DNA from: Lamellibrachia columna
Lineage: Eukaryota > Annelida > Polychaeta > Sabellida > Siboglinidae
Assembly (NCBI GenBank): GCA_963662155.1
Contig: OY759274.1
Span: forward strand, 37,370,965 to 37,434,964
Direction of reading: 5' to 3'
DNA: 64,000 bases
The notes beneath the pieces are model-generated. The model was given only the letters and a program-made list of their open reading frames with translations, ran no database searches and was not told where the DNA came from. The position numbers and the translations under genes are program-made. Positions 47,027-60,979 of the stretch are shown here, one piece after another (positions within the stretch are counted from its first letter, which is position 1; every line of letters starts with the position of its first letter).

Positions 47027-47419
47027 ACAACACTAGAGACCAGGCGACTAAGAGGAGACCAAATAGAAGTGTTTAAAATAGTGAACGGTTATGAGGATGT
47101 TGATAGGAATATGTTTTTCAAACTTAAAGAAGGCAGTAGAACCAGAGGACACAAAGCAGCATTAGTTAAGGAACAGTGTAGGTTGGACATGAGAAAGTAC
47201 TCTTTCTCACAAAGGGTGATAAATGAATGGAATAAACTGCCAAATGATTGTGTTAATGCTAGTAGTGTGAATATGTTTTAAAATAGAATTGACAGATATA
47301 TGATAAGGGCGGGCTACACATAAATGAAAAAAGTGTTGGACTCGATAAGCCAATGTCTCCCTTGTCCACTTGCCATCAGGAACTTGTTGTTTGGGATGGC
47401 AATCTTGTTAAATCTTGTT
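47027..47419 (+). mobile_element. CR1 3' fragment inserted in a CR1 of the same family
   Basis: Plus-strand C-terminal coding (TTLETRRLRGD, FKIVNGYEDVDRNMFFK, KYSFSQRVINEWNKLPNDC) followed by the family 3' UTR and tail CTTGTTAAATCTTGTTA. It divides the words GCCATTGG (47018) and TATCGAGAGTCC (47420) of the minus-strand element, which are contiguous at 938-955. Confidence 0.7.
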
Positions 47420-47512
47420 ATCGAGAGTCCAACAATTTTTTCATTTATGTATAGCCCGCCCTTATCAGATATCTGTCAACTCTATTTTTAAACATACTCT
47501 CACTACTACCAA

Positions 47513-48257
47513 ACAGCGTACAACATGCTAATCCGGCCAAAACTTGAGTACTCTTCACCCATATGGAATCCCCACACCTTTTCACAAGTTAAAAGCCTTG
47601 AAAGAGTGCAACACTCTGCTGCCAGATTTGTTAAAAATTATTACAGACGGAACACAAATCCAGCAGATCTAATTACTGCCCTTGGATGGCCAACCCTCGA
47701 ACGAAGGCGCATTATCAAACAAGCCACTACCTTCTACAAAATTCTAAACAACATTATTGAGATCACCCCCCCTCTGGGCCTACTAACTCGCTCTCGAACC
47801 CGTGGACAATACATAGCCCCCAAGTGTCGTATAAATGCAATGGTCTTTTCATTTTATCCCAGAGCCATTCGCATATGGAATATGATTCCATCAAAGATTA
47901 CCAACATAAAAAACCCAAAATCATTTCAAGAAGCTATTATGGAACTCCCTTTCACCACACCTCCTCACCTAAACTGCCTTTAAAACACAGTGCTCAGCGT
48001 AAACTTATCCATGGTGTGGGTATGGAGACTGTCTATGTGTGCATGTGGCAAGGCAGCGACAGTATCCATACACACAACCAACCTATTAAATTTTTTCGTT
48101 AAACATCCTATACATAAAATAAATAAAACTATCAGATAAAAACCATTTCAGCAACATTAATGATACTAGTCTTTTAATCGAACGTACCACCCACAGCGCA
48201 TGCGCACAGTCCACCACAAACTCCTGCGTTAGCCCAAGTTTGGGCTGTTTGGAGTAA
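47513..48257 (+). mobile_element. LINE C-terminal fragment nested in the CR1
   Basis: TAYNMLIRPKLEYSSPIWNP, LERVQHSAARFV and YPRAIRIWNMIP are the usual C-terminal motifs of a Jockey/CR1-group reverse transcriptase, intact over 152 codons (47525-47983). It is a different family from the host CR1, whose reading resumes at 48258. Confidence 0.75.
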
Positions 48258-51039
48258 ACCACTTGAGACTTGAGACCATTAACACAATCATTTGGCAGTT
48301 TGTTCCATTCATTTATCACCCTCTGTGAGAAAGAGTACTTTCTTGTTGGACCAACAACCTACACTGTTCCTTAACTAATGCTGCTTTGTGTCCTCTGGTT
48401 CTACTGCCTTCTTTAAGTTTGAAGAACATATTCCTATCAATATCCTCATAACCGTTCACTATTTTAAACATTTCTGTTTGGTCTCCTCTTAATCTCCTGG
48501 TCTCTAGTGTTGACAAACCACATTGTAATAAGCTGCTTTCATAACTAAGGTCTGTCAATTCTGGAATCATTTTAGTTACTCTTCGTTATGTTCTTTCTAG
48601 CTTGTCTATGTCCTTCTTACGATACAGCCTCCATGCTTGTATACAATATTCCAAATGTGGTCTAACTATTGCTTTGTACAGGGGTACAATTAGCTATTTC
48701 TCCTTGTATGTGATAGTTCTCCTAATTAGCCCTAGAATTTGATTTCCTTTTGAAGCAGCAATCCCACATTCCTCTGAAACTTTCATGTCAGCACTAAATG
48801 TTACTCCTAAGTCCTTTTCTTGTGTGGTTCTACCTAGTACAGCATCCCCCATTTTATATTCTTCGTCCATGTTTCCATGTCCTATGTGTATACATTTACA
48901 CTTACACACTCCAAAATTGAATAACATTTGCCATTTTTCTGACCATTTAACTAATTTATGTAGATCATCCTGAAAACTTTGTTCATCTGTGTCATTAGTA
49001 ACCTTTCTGAATACTTTTGTGTCATCTGCAAATTTTAGTACTTTGCTAGATATGTCATCTGCCAAATCATTTATATATATTAAAAACAGCATAGGGTCTA
49101 ATACTGATCCCTGTGGTACCCCACTCAAAACAGATTTCCAGTTTGAAATCTCACCATCTACTATTACTCTCTGTCTTCTATGTGTAAGCCATGTTTCTAT
49201 CCAGTTGATTACATCATTACCTATTCCATGGACTTTTAATTTAAGTAACAGTCTTTGATGTGGCACTTTATCAAAAGCTTTCTGAAAATCTAAGTAGACC
49301 ACATCCACTGGTGACACGTCATCTACCCACTTTGTAATTTCTTTAAAAAAACAAGAAATTGGTTAGACATTGAGATGTATTTATTAATTAATGTTTTACA
49401 AGGAATTCCACCATGTGGTCTCTAATTAATGTTTCGAGTAATTTACATACAATTGATGTTAAACTCACTGGTCTGTAATTTTCTGGCTAGTTCCACGATC
49501 CCTTCTTAAATAGTGGCGTAATGTTTGTTTCCATTCTGAAGGAACTATACCTTCTTATAGTTACAAGTTAAATACTTTTGCAAGTGGTGTACTAATTTGC
49601 TCAACAATTTCCTGAAGCAGTTTTGGTGGTATCCCATCAAATCCAGGTGATTTATTATCTTTCATCTTAATTTTGTTGCTATCATTTCAGTAGTTACAAA
49701 TAACTGCCCTAAATGTTCTGATATATCGTATCGTAACTTATTTAGTAACTGGAACTGGAAGTGAGCTGATTTCTTCTGTGGTAAAAACTGAACTGAAATA
49801 CTCATTCAGGACCTCTGCTATTTGAAACCCGTCTGAAATTATGTTTCCACTGTTGTTTTCCAGTGGTCTGACCTTATCTCAAACTTTCTGTTTACTCCTT
49901 ACATAAGCATAGAAACTCTTGCTGTCAGTTTTTATATTACCTGCCAATTTTTTTTCAAAGGTTCTTTTGGATTTTCTAATTTCATTTGTAGCTAGGTTAA
50001 GTGCCTCTGTAGTTTGTATAGTCTTCTACATTTCCAGTGTGTTTATATACCCCCACAGCATCTGTTTGTGAGCAATTTTTCTAATAGCCTCTTTAGACAG
50101 GTGTTTCTTACAGGACCTTTTCCCTTGGTTTCTTAATGGAACAAATTTCTCAGTAATGCCCTCAATCTCATAGTTTAAACAAGTCCAGCATTCTGTTGCT
50201 GTGTTCTTCAGCAAGTTATTCCAATCTATATTTGCTAGATATGTTATCATCTCTTTATATTTGCCTGGGTTGAAATTCCTCCATTGTTTCTTATATGTAG
50301 TCCCTGTTTTTACTTTTATATCCAAATGGATCTGGTTATGGTCACGTGAACCCAAAGGTTTGTATACTTTAACATTGTCAACTAATTCATTTTGAGAAGA
50401 CAAAATTAAATCTAACACAATTCCCATCTCTGGTTGGTTCTAAGGTATGTTGAGTAAGGAAATTATCCTGTTAGAAAAAAAACTGATGGTCATCATCCCC
50501 AGCACCCTAATGATTTCCATTGTATATGGCCATGGTTACAATCACCCATTATAACATGTTCCCCTTGCTCACCTCCCTTATTCGCAATATTGCCTTTGTA
50601 ATTTTACGTCTTCTTCTTGTCCTATATGTTAGGACTACGATAAACTACTCCTATTGTTACTGTTGAGTTCTTGGTAACTATGTTACACCAAATTGCTTCC
50701 TCACAATCTGCTTCACTTTTCAGTGTTATTTCATATGCTTGGATAGATTCTTTAATATATAAAATTAGTCCACCTCCCCTTCTTTCTCGTCTATCCTTCC
50801 TAAACATTAGGTAGCCTGTCAATGCTAACTCAGCATCTACTATATTTTTATTTGCCCATGATTCTGCGATACCTATTACGTGAGGGTCAATATATCTGCT
50901 ACCATAACTCACTTTTTTATTTACTATGTTCATGCACATTTAAGTAAATTTTCTGAAATTATTGGTGGACATTTCTTTGGATGTGTATTTGTAGTAGCAC
51001 TCCCTTGAGTTTTCTATGTCAGTTTCCCCCGCGCATCTA

Positions 51040-51325
51040 GTTTAAATAATTTATGGTACCCGTGTCCTCGTCGACAACCCTGACAAACTCACACCCAATA
51101 ACTGCAACACCCTTCCCTGTCAGGTGAAGTCCATCTCTCATGAAAAAGCATCTTTTCCCACAAAGTTTAACCACATGTCTACGAAGCCTACTCCCTCCTC
51201 CATATATACCTTCTGTACTTGTGTGTTGATCGCCATCCTTCTACAGTTCCTATAATCCTCACCCCTGCCTCCCATTACTTTAGTAATAGTGGCATTAGTC
51301 ATTACTGGTAATATCCCCGACAACG
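51040..51325 (-). pseudogene. CR1 ORF1 esterase-type C-terminus
   Basis: Minus strand gives MTNATITKVMGGRG, VGFVDMWLNFVGK and, in a shifted frame, MRDGLHLTGKGVAVIG with the DxxH-like end of SGNH hydrolases, then a stop in front of ORF2. SGNH esterase domains are known in ORF1 of several CR1/L2 families. Confidence 0.6.
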
Positions 51326-51573
51326 CAATCTACTTTAAGAGTCTTGACAAACCTGTATTTACCAACGATGGCGGATATGATATAGCGGATGTCTAACTTG
51401 GGTGTATATTATTTATTTAGCTTTACTATCCATTACCAACAAATTAACTGAAAAAGGAGGATCAGCATTTGACAGCCTGTGCAATGTCGCCGTGACTTAT
51501 CGCGACTGTCAGCAGTTGCAGATGTCACTAAAAAGTCAACGAGGTAAAAGTTCACGAGGTCACTCAAGCAAAT

Positions 51574-52069
51574 ATGGAAGGCAGACGTAAAAAGATTCTT
51601 GAAGAGACAGACTTTATGAATTTTGAAGCGAAACCGCGAAGACGTGTTACATTTAATACAACGAAAGATGAAGGCTGGTCCAATGTTGACATACAGGGTG
51701 ACGATTCAGACGAAGATTTAAGCAGCGTCTTAAAGCGAATCAAAGCAGACACTGAGCGAAAATACAAGGAAAACCTAGATGGCAATCCAGACCTCCCACC
51801 GTATTCCCCTCCTTTTCCCCGGGGACGGACCCATGGCTATCTGACCACTCAAGAGACGATTTACTTGGTTATTTTCGTAACCATATTTGTTTTCATTTAT
51901 GTCGTAAATGTTTACAATGTGAAACAACTGGAGAGAATCAAAGAGAAGTATGGTTTTGAAGATGTTAAAAATCCAACTCCAGAAGTTTGGTGGAGAAATT
52001 CACTGATGTACTATGTGTATATTCGCTCCTTCAAAGATTCTGATGGTGATGGCATAGGAGATATTAAAG
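51574..52069 (+). CDS. SLC3 exon 1: cytosolic tail, TM, barrel start
   Basis: Encodes residues 1-165 plus one base. Membrane helix [16 protein letters not shown] at about 96-111; [15 protein letters not shown] opens the barrel. Donor AAAG|GTATTA. There is no Cys in the whole exon, including the stretch after the helix where the light-chain disulfide is normally formed. Confidence 0.9.
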
Positions 52070-55000
52070 GTATTACCGTAAATTCTGTAAAGGGTAGTTG
52101 AAGACCTTTGAAGTTTGAACTGAGTGAATTTGCCTGTCTTTCAAACAAAACCTTGACCTCAGAAACAAATATCATCTATGCATCACCCTTTACACTGAGG
52201 CAGTGGTGACGTAGCTACTATTTTTTATTAAACATAATTACCTCTCAAAAAACTTGGTATTCGATCTGAATATTTCGACCGCATCCCGTGGTCTTCTTCA
52301 GCAGACTATTTTTTTTGTATTTGAATAAAAGTAACTTAAAAATTACTACAGTGAAACTACTTTCTTAAAAAAGTGAAACTACTTATTAAACTTACATTGA
52401 TTTATTTTCACATGATCACAGAGGAACACAAAATTATGATTAGTAATGTAGCCTAATAAAATTAATGATCAAGTGAATTATTTAATTTTATATATTTTAA
52501 AAGAAACTAATGAATGAAATAAATAGAGATGAAGATATGATGGCATACCGCATATACAATAACATATTATTCAACATGTGCACTACACCATAGTACAACA
52601 GTTGTAGAAAGGACTTATTCAGTGTCAACGGTAATTGTGTTCATTTGTGTGTATGTAGCACTGCATTATTTATCATTGAAGTCGCAATAATACAGCTTAA
52701 GTTCTGTTTGCATTAACATTTTTAAAGATTAGCCATGTTTAAAATTGTAAGGTGAAATTCTATGATCACTTGCACTTTGCAGGCCTGCATCAGAATCTGG
52801 ATTACTTCACATATCTTGGCATTGAAACAATTATACTGAGCTCTGTCAATGAATCACCTATGGTGGACAGCGGCCGAGATGTGTCAGACTTCAAGGCAGT
52901 TGCCCGCCAGTATGGTACTATGGCAGGCTTTGACAATTTACTGGCCGATGTTCACAAGAGAGGTTTGTGTTGCTGGACTCTTGTAAAATGCTGCTTGAGT
53001 TACCTATGGATTTCCTAAATATTTGTCTGTTATGAGAAGAGTATATACATGTACATGCAATTTTCCAAATATATAAATGATGCACACATCAAGATAATAC
53101 TATTTCAGAATGTAGATTCTGAAGGATCAGGATTTATAATAATTTTTAAATCTACATCTTTATCCTATGATATCAATCAATCACGCATATTTATATATTG
53201 CGCTTTCCAGACTTAGCTGCTTAGAAGCGCTTTCCAGGTACATTAATTTTAAAAACAAGTCCTATATACTAAAAATTCCATTATGTAAAAAAAATTTTTT
53301 GGGAAATCAATAAAACTCCAGCTAATATACACTTTTACAATTGGCCCCTAACTGACAAACAATTTATATCATGATAGGCTGACCACAAAATAAAAAATGG
53401 AAGTGATGCACACCCTGTATATAAATGGAATAAAAACAAATCGTATTATATTACATCTTGTAGTATATATCCTTTTCCACAACACAGAAAATTTCATTAG
53501 AATTCAATTAATTTATAATTCTAAATAATACCCTGTCCTATGACCCTGCCTTGGTTATGCATATTTTTCCTGTGATTATTGGCAAGCTTCGATGTGATTT
53601 CAATTGTGACATGGAAGTGGGACTTTCCATTCATGCACATAATTATATTTACAATGATAGCAATGGTTGTTTCGAAGCGAGCATCAGAATGGTTATTGTG
53701 CAGCATTCAGCTGCAATACTGACACTGTTAGCTTGATCTTTTACTTTCTGACAATACCATGAAAATTACCACATAGAGACCACCAAAACTCATTTATCAA
53801 CCATACACATTATACATGTCATGTTGTTAAAAAAACCTCTTACTTTCATATAACGATACAAATTGACAAAAAGTAAAACAAAAACATGCCATATGGAGCT
53901 AGGTGTAGTAAATTTTTTTATTTTTGTAATTTTTTTTCGTTATGTGGAAGTAAGAGTAATTTTTTACCACGTGACTTGTACATGTATTTTAGATATATGA
54001 AGAGAAGTTTGGCGGGTCTGTTTGATCATTTTCATGGTTAGGTCAGAAAAAAAGATTGAAGGCCACTGGCATCGCTAATCTGCTCCGAAAGAGCAGATTT
54101 CAAAGATGATTCTGCAGTGTCACTTGCCACTAGTGGTTAGAAATTGTTACATTTTACTTTGTATTCCGGAAAATTGTCATCGCCACCACTCGTCGTAGTG
54201 ACACAAGTGAAACTATACTGAAACATTGCATAGAAATCACTGACTGAATGTAAACAAATGTTGATTATGCTTTTCAGGCATGCGACTCATTCTCGAGTTG
54301 ATTCCCAATCACACCAGCAGGAGGCACCAGTGGTTTCAAGAGAGCCGCAGAGGGACAAAAGGGAACGAGCGCTATCGTGACTACTACACCTGGCACAAAG
54401 GCAGGAGGATGCCAAATGGAACATACGGGCCACCAAGTAACTGGGTATGGGAAAGTTGTTAATCCAATCTGAATCTGTACGTAGCCCACCTGCTGGTTTC
54501 TTATCCTTTGTTAGAAAAATGCATGTTAATTAACATTTCTGCACAGATAAAATGTTATATTTCAAGTAAAATTGTCTGTGTTATTTATTCTTTTATTTTT
54601 AGGGAATAAAAAAAAATACATTTATGTTTTTATACTAAAAATGCTACACACCACTGTTGAAAATTCTTTTTGATATATTCACTCCACCACTCCAGTGGCC
54701 TTCCTCTCTTCTGCTGTCCTTTGAAATCTTGCTTGAATGCTTCACTATCTCCTAGCATACCACAAACATGGCCAAATCGCTTGTCTTCTGTGTCTGATGA
54801 CATTTGTGATGGAATCGGGTGAATGTGTCCTCTCTGATCTGGCTATTTTGATGTCTGCCATGATAAGACCTCTGATAATTTGTAGGCATGCATCACAAAG
54901 ACCCCAAGAGACTCTCTCCAGTGATCGCAATGTCCAGTCCTCCGTACCATTGATTGCTGTTGATAGAATAAGGGCCCCAATATAGTCAGGCTATGGCTAT

Positions 55001-56704
55001 GTCTTGTTGAGATGCCTTTGTTGAGTCTACTGCTAGGGCTATGTGTCGACTAACATCTCTCTCACACCTAACAAACTGAACTCTTGTTATGTGATTGTGT
55101 TGCTGTGTTCTAGATGAGTCGTTACGGAGGGTCGGCGTGGAGTTGGGACTCTGAGCGAGAGGAGTACTATTACCACTACTTCCATTCCACCATGCCTGAC
55201 CTCAATCACAGGGACATGTACGTCAGGGAGGAAATCAAGGTAGTCACTGTGAAACGTGTGTTTGTATGACAAGTTTATGTGCATTTGCACAGTTTTTGTG
55301 CCCAGTGTCCTTCCCTTCGAGATATAGTGAAAGTTGTAAAGAATATGAACGTGATTAATTAAAATAAGAGAATGATCTTAAGTTGTCATTATCATCATAC
55401 ATGGAGAAACGTAAGACTTTCGCACAGCAACTGACTGAATTCATCTGACAGTTCTTGAATCTCGAAGACTAGATGTTGTTATGAAGGTGCTACCAACGAG
55501 GAGCCTGAGAAATAATAGTAGACAGTCGGTATAGATTAGACCCAGTTAGTTGCTGCTAATGATTCTGTGTACAGAGGTATTGTTGAAATTTGGTCCTTGA
55601 GAAATTCATCTGCCAGCCAACTATTTCAACAAAACTAAATAACAAAGTTGTACAAACTTGTTAGCATGTCCCTGTGGGCACTAGATATGTTTGATGTTGC
55701 GTAAAATGTGTCTGAAATGAGATGTGTGAAAAAATCAAATTGAGGAGGGAGCGACCATTAAACCCATTTAAATACAAATGTGCTTTTATTTTAGAGCATA
55801 TTTGAGTTCTGGTTGGAGAAGGGCATAGACGGGATACTCCTGGCAGACACGGAGGTCCTCTTGGAAGCTGCAGATCCCACCCTGGATGAACCTGAGCCAG
55901 AGGAAGAGGGAATGCTCCCAGTAAGCACAGAAACAGAATGTCCAATATACATTGCTAACATGTTATTGTGCATCGTGAATATATTTTAGTTCTAGATAAT
56001 CTGATATTTGTGGTATGAATGGAATTGTTGTCCAAAATGTATTTTTTCCTTTGGACGTGACGCATGGATAATGCTCTATCTAAAATGATTACCAAGTTTA
56101 CAAATATGTAGATGAGTTGAACTATATAATTTTGGCATTTTACGCACACATATAACATATGTTGACAATTTGGTAATGATCAGTTGCATGGTTACTGAGA
56201 TTTGACGTATACAGGTATTTTTGACCAGTTGGTCTCTTTAAGTAAATAAACGTGTCGCAGTGAATGAAATATATATAATTCAATAATTATAGGTTCAGTT
56301 GCAGCTTGGGTCAGCATGAAACATTCTGTTGCAGGGTGAATATGGTTACGTGAATCACATGTATACAGAGCACCAGGTAGACATACACGAGTTCCTCGTA
56401 TCGTGGGGTGAACTGGTTGATGTCTACACGTTGAAGGGAAAGAAGAAAATGTAAGTCGGTTTAAATATTTTATCATGTAAATAATAGTGCATATTGGATT
56501 TATTGCATTCTCATCCAAATGACTATTTCTTTCGTTGTGTCTAACCGACCCCATTTGAGGTATAATAATAGACTAATACAAATCTCCATTAATAAAAAAT
56601 TCACTCCACTCCAGTTTAGAATTATTGTTTTCAGTAACTGAGGTATAGTTATGAAACCCTGCACAGAATCTATCCTCCTCTTAGATGGTCCTGAAATGTC
56701 AAGT

Positions 56705-56798
<94 letters not shown>

Positions 56799-59700
56799 TA
56801 CAGTATTTTGCTTCTATACTATAATATAGATTGTGACTGTATGTTCCCTTGTATCATCATTCAGTTTTACATGTATGGGGTTGAAATATTGTAGGCGTGC
56901 CCGACGACCAAGGGAATGGTTTGTACATTGAAAACATTTCAAAATCAAAATGCACAAAGAGTAAGCAGTATTGGTAGAGACACTTTTTGTCAGATTTGTC
57001 GTTATGTGTGTTGTTGTTATGTGTGTTGTTGTTATGTGTGTGGTTGTTATGTGTGTTGTTATGTGTGTTGTTGATATGTGTGGTTGTTATGTGTGTGGTT
57101 GTTATGTGTGTTGTTGCTATGTATGTTGTTATGTGTGTTGTTGTTATGTGTGTTGTTGCTATGTGTGTTGTCATTATGTGTATTGTTGTTATGTATGTTG
57201 TTGTTATTACGTGTGTTGTTGCTATGTGTGTTGTCGCTATGTGTGTTGTCGCTATGTTTGTTGTCGCTATGTTTGTTGTCGTTATGTGTGTTGTCGTTAT
57301 GTGTGTTGTCGTTATGTGTGTTGTCGTTATGTGTGTTGTGGTTGCTGTGTGTTGTTGCTATGTGTGTTGTTGTTATGTGTGTTGTTGCCATCTCTGTCTT
57401 TTCAGTTCAATATTTTTATTCCGGAATATTACATCCATATAAAAGACCAGACTGTATATTAGTGACTAAAAACTGTACATAAAGCATATCTCTCCAGTGA
57501 TGATAGAGTGGAGACGTGTATATTGCATCACTGTTCATAATACTCTGTAATATTGCATTACCCGACTTGGATACAGATTTAATAAAACTAAAAAAATTCC
57601 TGATTAGCATTTTGCAAGTGGGTAATTCCCACGATACAAACATATGACTGGCACTGCACTTCTTGGGTTCATTACACAACATTATTATATGCAACACTTT
57701 TTTTAATTGATTAAGAGTTTTCTAATTGATTCTGATTTGTAGTTCCACCATAGGCATAGCTGACATGTGTATAATGAGGAACAAAATGATTTGAGCATAG
57801 TAATTTTTTACATTCAGTACACATAACATTTTCTAATTAATGCATTACCCTGAGCATAAATTCTTTTGTACTCTCTAGACATATCTTGCTGTCTTCCTCA
57901 TTGCAGCCATTGTACATGAATGGGATGCACAAGATGTTACGGTAGCATCTCATCTCTATTGATGATTAACTCTTTTTGATTGTAACGCACATTACCGAGT
58001 ATTTGTTACCGTATGGTTCCCAATAGATGCACAATGTACGAATGCGAAGGCTTAGGTGTGCGTAAGTGGCACAAACTGTTGGGCATGGGCAGACGCACGA
58101 ACTTCATGCCTGTCACGCTCGCACGTCTACAAAGCCGACCGATTCTTGATTGATACATGACAGATACATGATTGATACAGACAGCGCTTTGTTCAAATTT
58201 TTTGTAATGTCAGACAAACATCGCCCGGCCACCACTTGATTATTTGAGCGATGTTAAATAGATAACCGTGCCAGCTTGAGGACATTTTTGCCACTGCTGA
58301 ATCGGCTCTGAAAATCAAAACAAGCATGTTTTGCCAATGGCAAGTGAGCAGTAAAATACTATTGGGAACTATGCCGTATTTATGGGCCACAGAGTTCTTC
58401 TGGCGGATGTGAAGGACCAGCTGGCTAACCTGATGCTGTACTACCACACCGGCGCCGATGCTCCGCTCTGCCACCAGTTGATGCAGATTGACAGGAAATG
58501 TGGCGGCCGATGCATTTACGATCTTATCGACTCCTGGACAACCCACATGCCAGAGGATAAAGATGCCCTCTGGATGGTGAGTGAAATGTCTGTATCTGTG
58601 GGGAATGTGTCAGTTCTAATGTAGTTATCATGCATGTTCCTTCACTAGTTGTTAATACTCCTTCCTCATTAAACTCCATCCTCATTAAAGTCCCTCCTCA
58701 TTTTATTTAGCTCATTGTGAGTCAGGTCCGTTGATGTTTATAGCAAATCTGCAGTGCGTGAATAGTAATATGTACAGTTGGATTATTAAGAGTGCGTGAA
58801 TAGTTTAAGTAATATGTACAGTCGGATTAATAGGAGTGTGTGAATAGTTATATAATATGTACAGTCAGATTAATAAGAGTGCGTGAATAGTTTAAGTAAT
58901 ATGTACAGTCGGATTAATAAGAGTGCATAAATAGTTTAAGTAATATGTGCAGTCAGATTAATAAGAGTGCGTAAATAGTTTAAATAATATGACGAATTAA
59001 CTTTGATTGTGTAAATGCGAGTGTGAATACCCCAATGAAGAACAATAAATCACCTGGAGTGGGTGGAATTCCTCCAAAACTGCGAAATAAAACAGTAGAA
59101 CAAATTAGTATACCACTTGCAAGAGTGTTCAACTTGTCACTAAAAGAGGGAGTGGTTCCTGTTGAATGGAAAGAAGCAAACATCATACCATTATTTAGAA
59201 AGGGTTCGAGAAATAAGTTAGAGAATTACAGACCAGTGAGTTTAATATCAATGATTTGTAAATTATTAGAAAGGTTAAGTAAAGACCATATGGTTGACTT
59301 CCTTGTTAGGCATAAATTATTAAATCCATCTCAACATGGATTCCTAAAAGAGAGGTCATGCTTAACAAGTACGTTATGTTGATTGGAAGAAATCATTAAG
59401 CGGATAGACGATGGATCACCAGTAGATATTATATACTTAGATTTTCAGAAAACTTTTGACAAAGTGCCACATCAAAGATTACTACTTAAATTAAAAGCCC
59501 ATGGTATCGGGGATGGTATAATTGACTGGATAGAACAATGGCTGACTGACAGAAGACAGCATGTTGTAGCAGATGGGGAGGGTTCAAACTGGAAATAATT
59601 TTTGAGTGGGGTACCACAAGGATCAGTATTGGACGAGAGAAACATTTGATTATGTGGCACATAAGATCCAAGACAAGCTGAGTTTCACCAAGTAGATTGG

Positions 59701-60936
59701 AAGTACTTTTTGAAAGTGGTCCGAAACTTAAATTGTAAGTTTAGAGCAGCAGTGTTACCGTAACACCATCACTGACATTCATAAAACTAAGCTTACTTTG
59801 GGAAAACGTGCTTTCTCTGTAGCTGCGCCTAGAATCTGGAATGAGCTCCCCATCACTTTGAAATAATCTGAAACTATAGCTACCTTCCAAAAAATATTTC
59901 AACATTTATTCCAAATTGCATTTCCGCCATAATTCTTTGGTGGTCCCTTGTTCTGATAATTACTTATTTATGATTATGCTTAATGATTATAGGATATAGG
60001 CGCTATAGAAGTTCATTATTATTATATGAGGACTGGAATATAGTTTGATAAATTAACTTTAACCCCATGAAGTCATGGATTTTTAGTTACCTTCTAATCC
60101 ACCAGGGTACGCCACTGGGCACTAGGTTAGCTGTTCCGTCATATATCTGTATTTACTCTTTCTGTCATGATTCTCTCCAAGTCACATGTGTTTTGTTCAG
60201 CTAAGTGTTTTTACTAAGTTGTGTCCATGTGGGGAATTCACTGTTGGCATTATCCTTTCTTTAATAGTTCTCCATTACTACAGGTACCAGATAATAATGT
60301 TTAAGCTGCCTGTATTGTGATTTGAGAAGGCGGGTGTCGATGCGAAATATCCTGGATAGGCAGATGTAGTAAAGATTGGCAGATGTAGTAATACAATGAA
60401 GCACACCAGAAGAACCTGAACGATACCCTAACATAATTAATCGATTTCAGAGACTTTTCTTTATATGTCTCCCTACTGAAGTATTCATGAATATCGTTAT
60501 ATTTTATGTTGGAGGCTGACCACCATTATGTTCCCTGCCTTGTTTCTTGTCTCATAGCTTAGTGATCAAAACAAAGGGAGATTGGGCTGGAAGAAGGGAG
60601 AGAAATGGTATTCATAAATATCGTTACATTTTATGTTGGAGGCTGACCACTATTATGTTCCCTGCCTTGTTTCTTGTCTCATAGCTCAGTGATCAAAACA
60701 AAGGGAGATTGGGCCGGAGGAAGGGAGAGAAATACCAGGACCTGCTCAACATGCTAGTGATGCTGATCCCGGGGGCTGTCATCACATACTACGGGGAGGA
60801 AATAGGGATGGAGGAAGCCATGCCTTCCTTTGAGGAGACACAGGATGTTTTTGGGAAGCAGATGGGACCAGTAAGTGATACTTTTGTGATGGCCTTGGTG
60901 GCGTTTCCTAGGAATTACACAAAGTAAATTGATGTA

Positions 60937-60979
<43 letters not shown>

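Larger units (their letters stand above)
46972..51340 (-). mobile_element. CR1-like LINE with two nested insertions
   Basis: Minus strand from about 51340: an ORF1 C-terminus with an esterase-type end (51325-51040), an endonuclease (50939-50622: VIGIAESWAN, RRGGGLILYIKE, GVVYRSPN; 50427-50026: LDLILSS, LGSRDHNQI), a reverse transcriptase (49317-48694: [49 protein letters not shown]), the C-terminal domain (48570-48258) and a 3' tail at 46972-47025 (TTTTAACAAGATTAACAAG). Homology is interrupted at 48258/47513 and 47420/47026 by other LINE pieces. The catalytic FADD is intact but stops and shifts mean it is dead. Its 5' end lies about 230 bp before the SLC3 start codon, on the opposite strand. 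Confidence 0.85.

Noticed and set aside
54274..54489. Minus-strand 71-aa frame
   Set aside because: Antisense shadow of SLC3 exon 3.
56971..57482. Cys/Val-rich 'membrane protein' frames and Asn/Thr/His frames
   Set aside because: Products of the TGTGTTGTTGTTA repeat inside SLC3 intron 6; all three frames stay open by composition.
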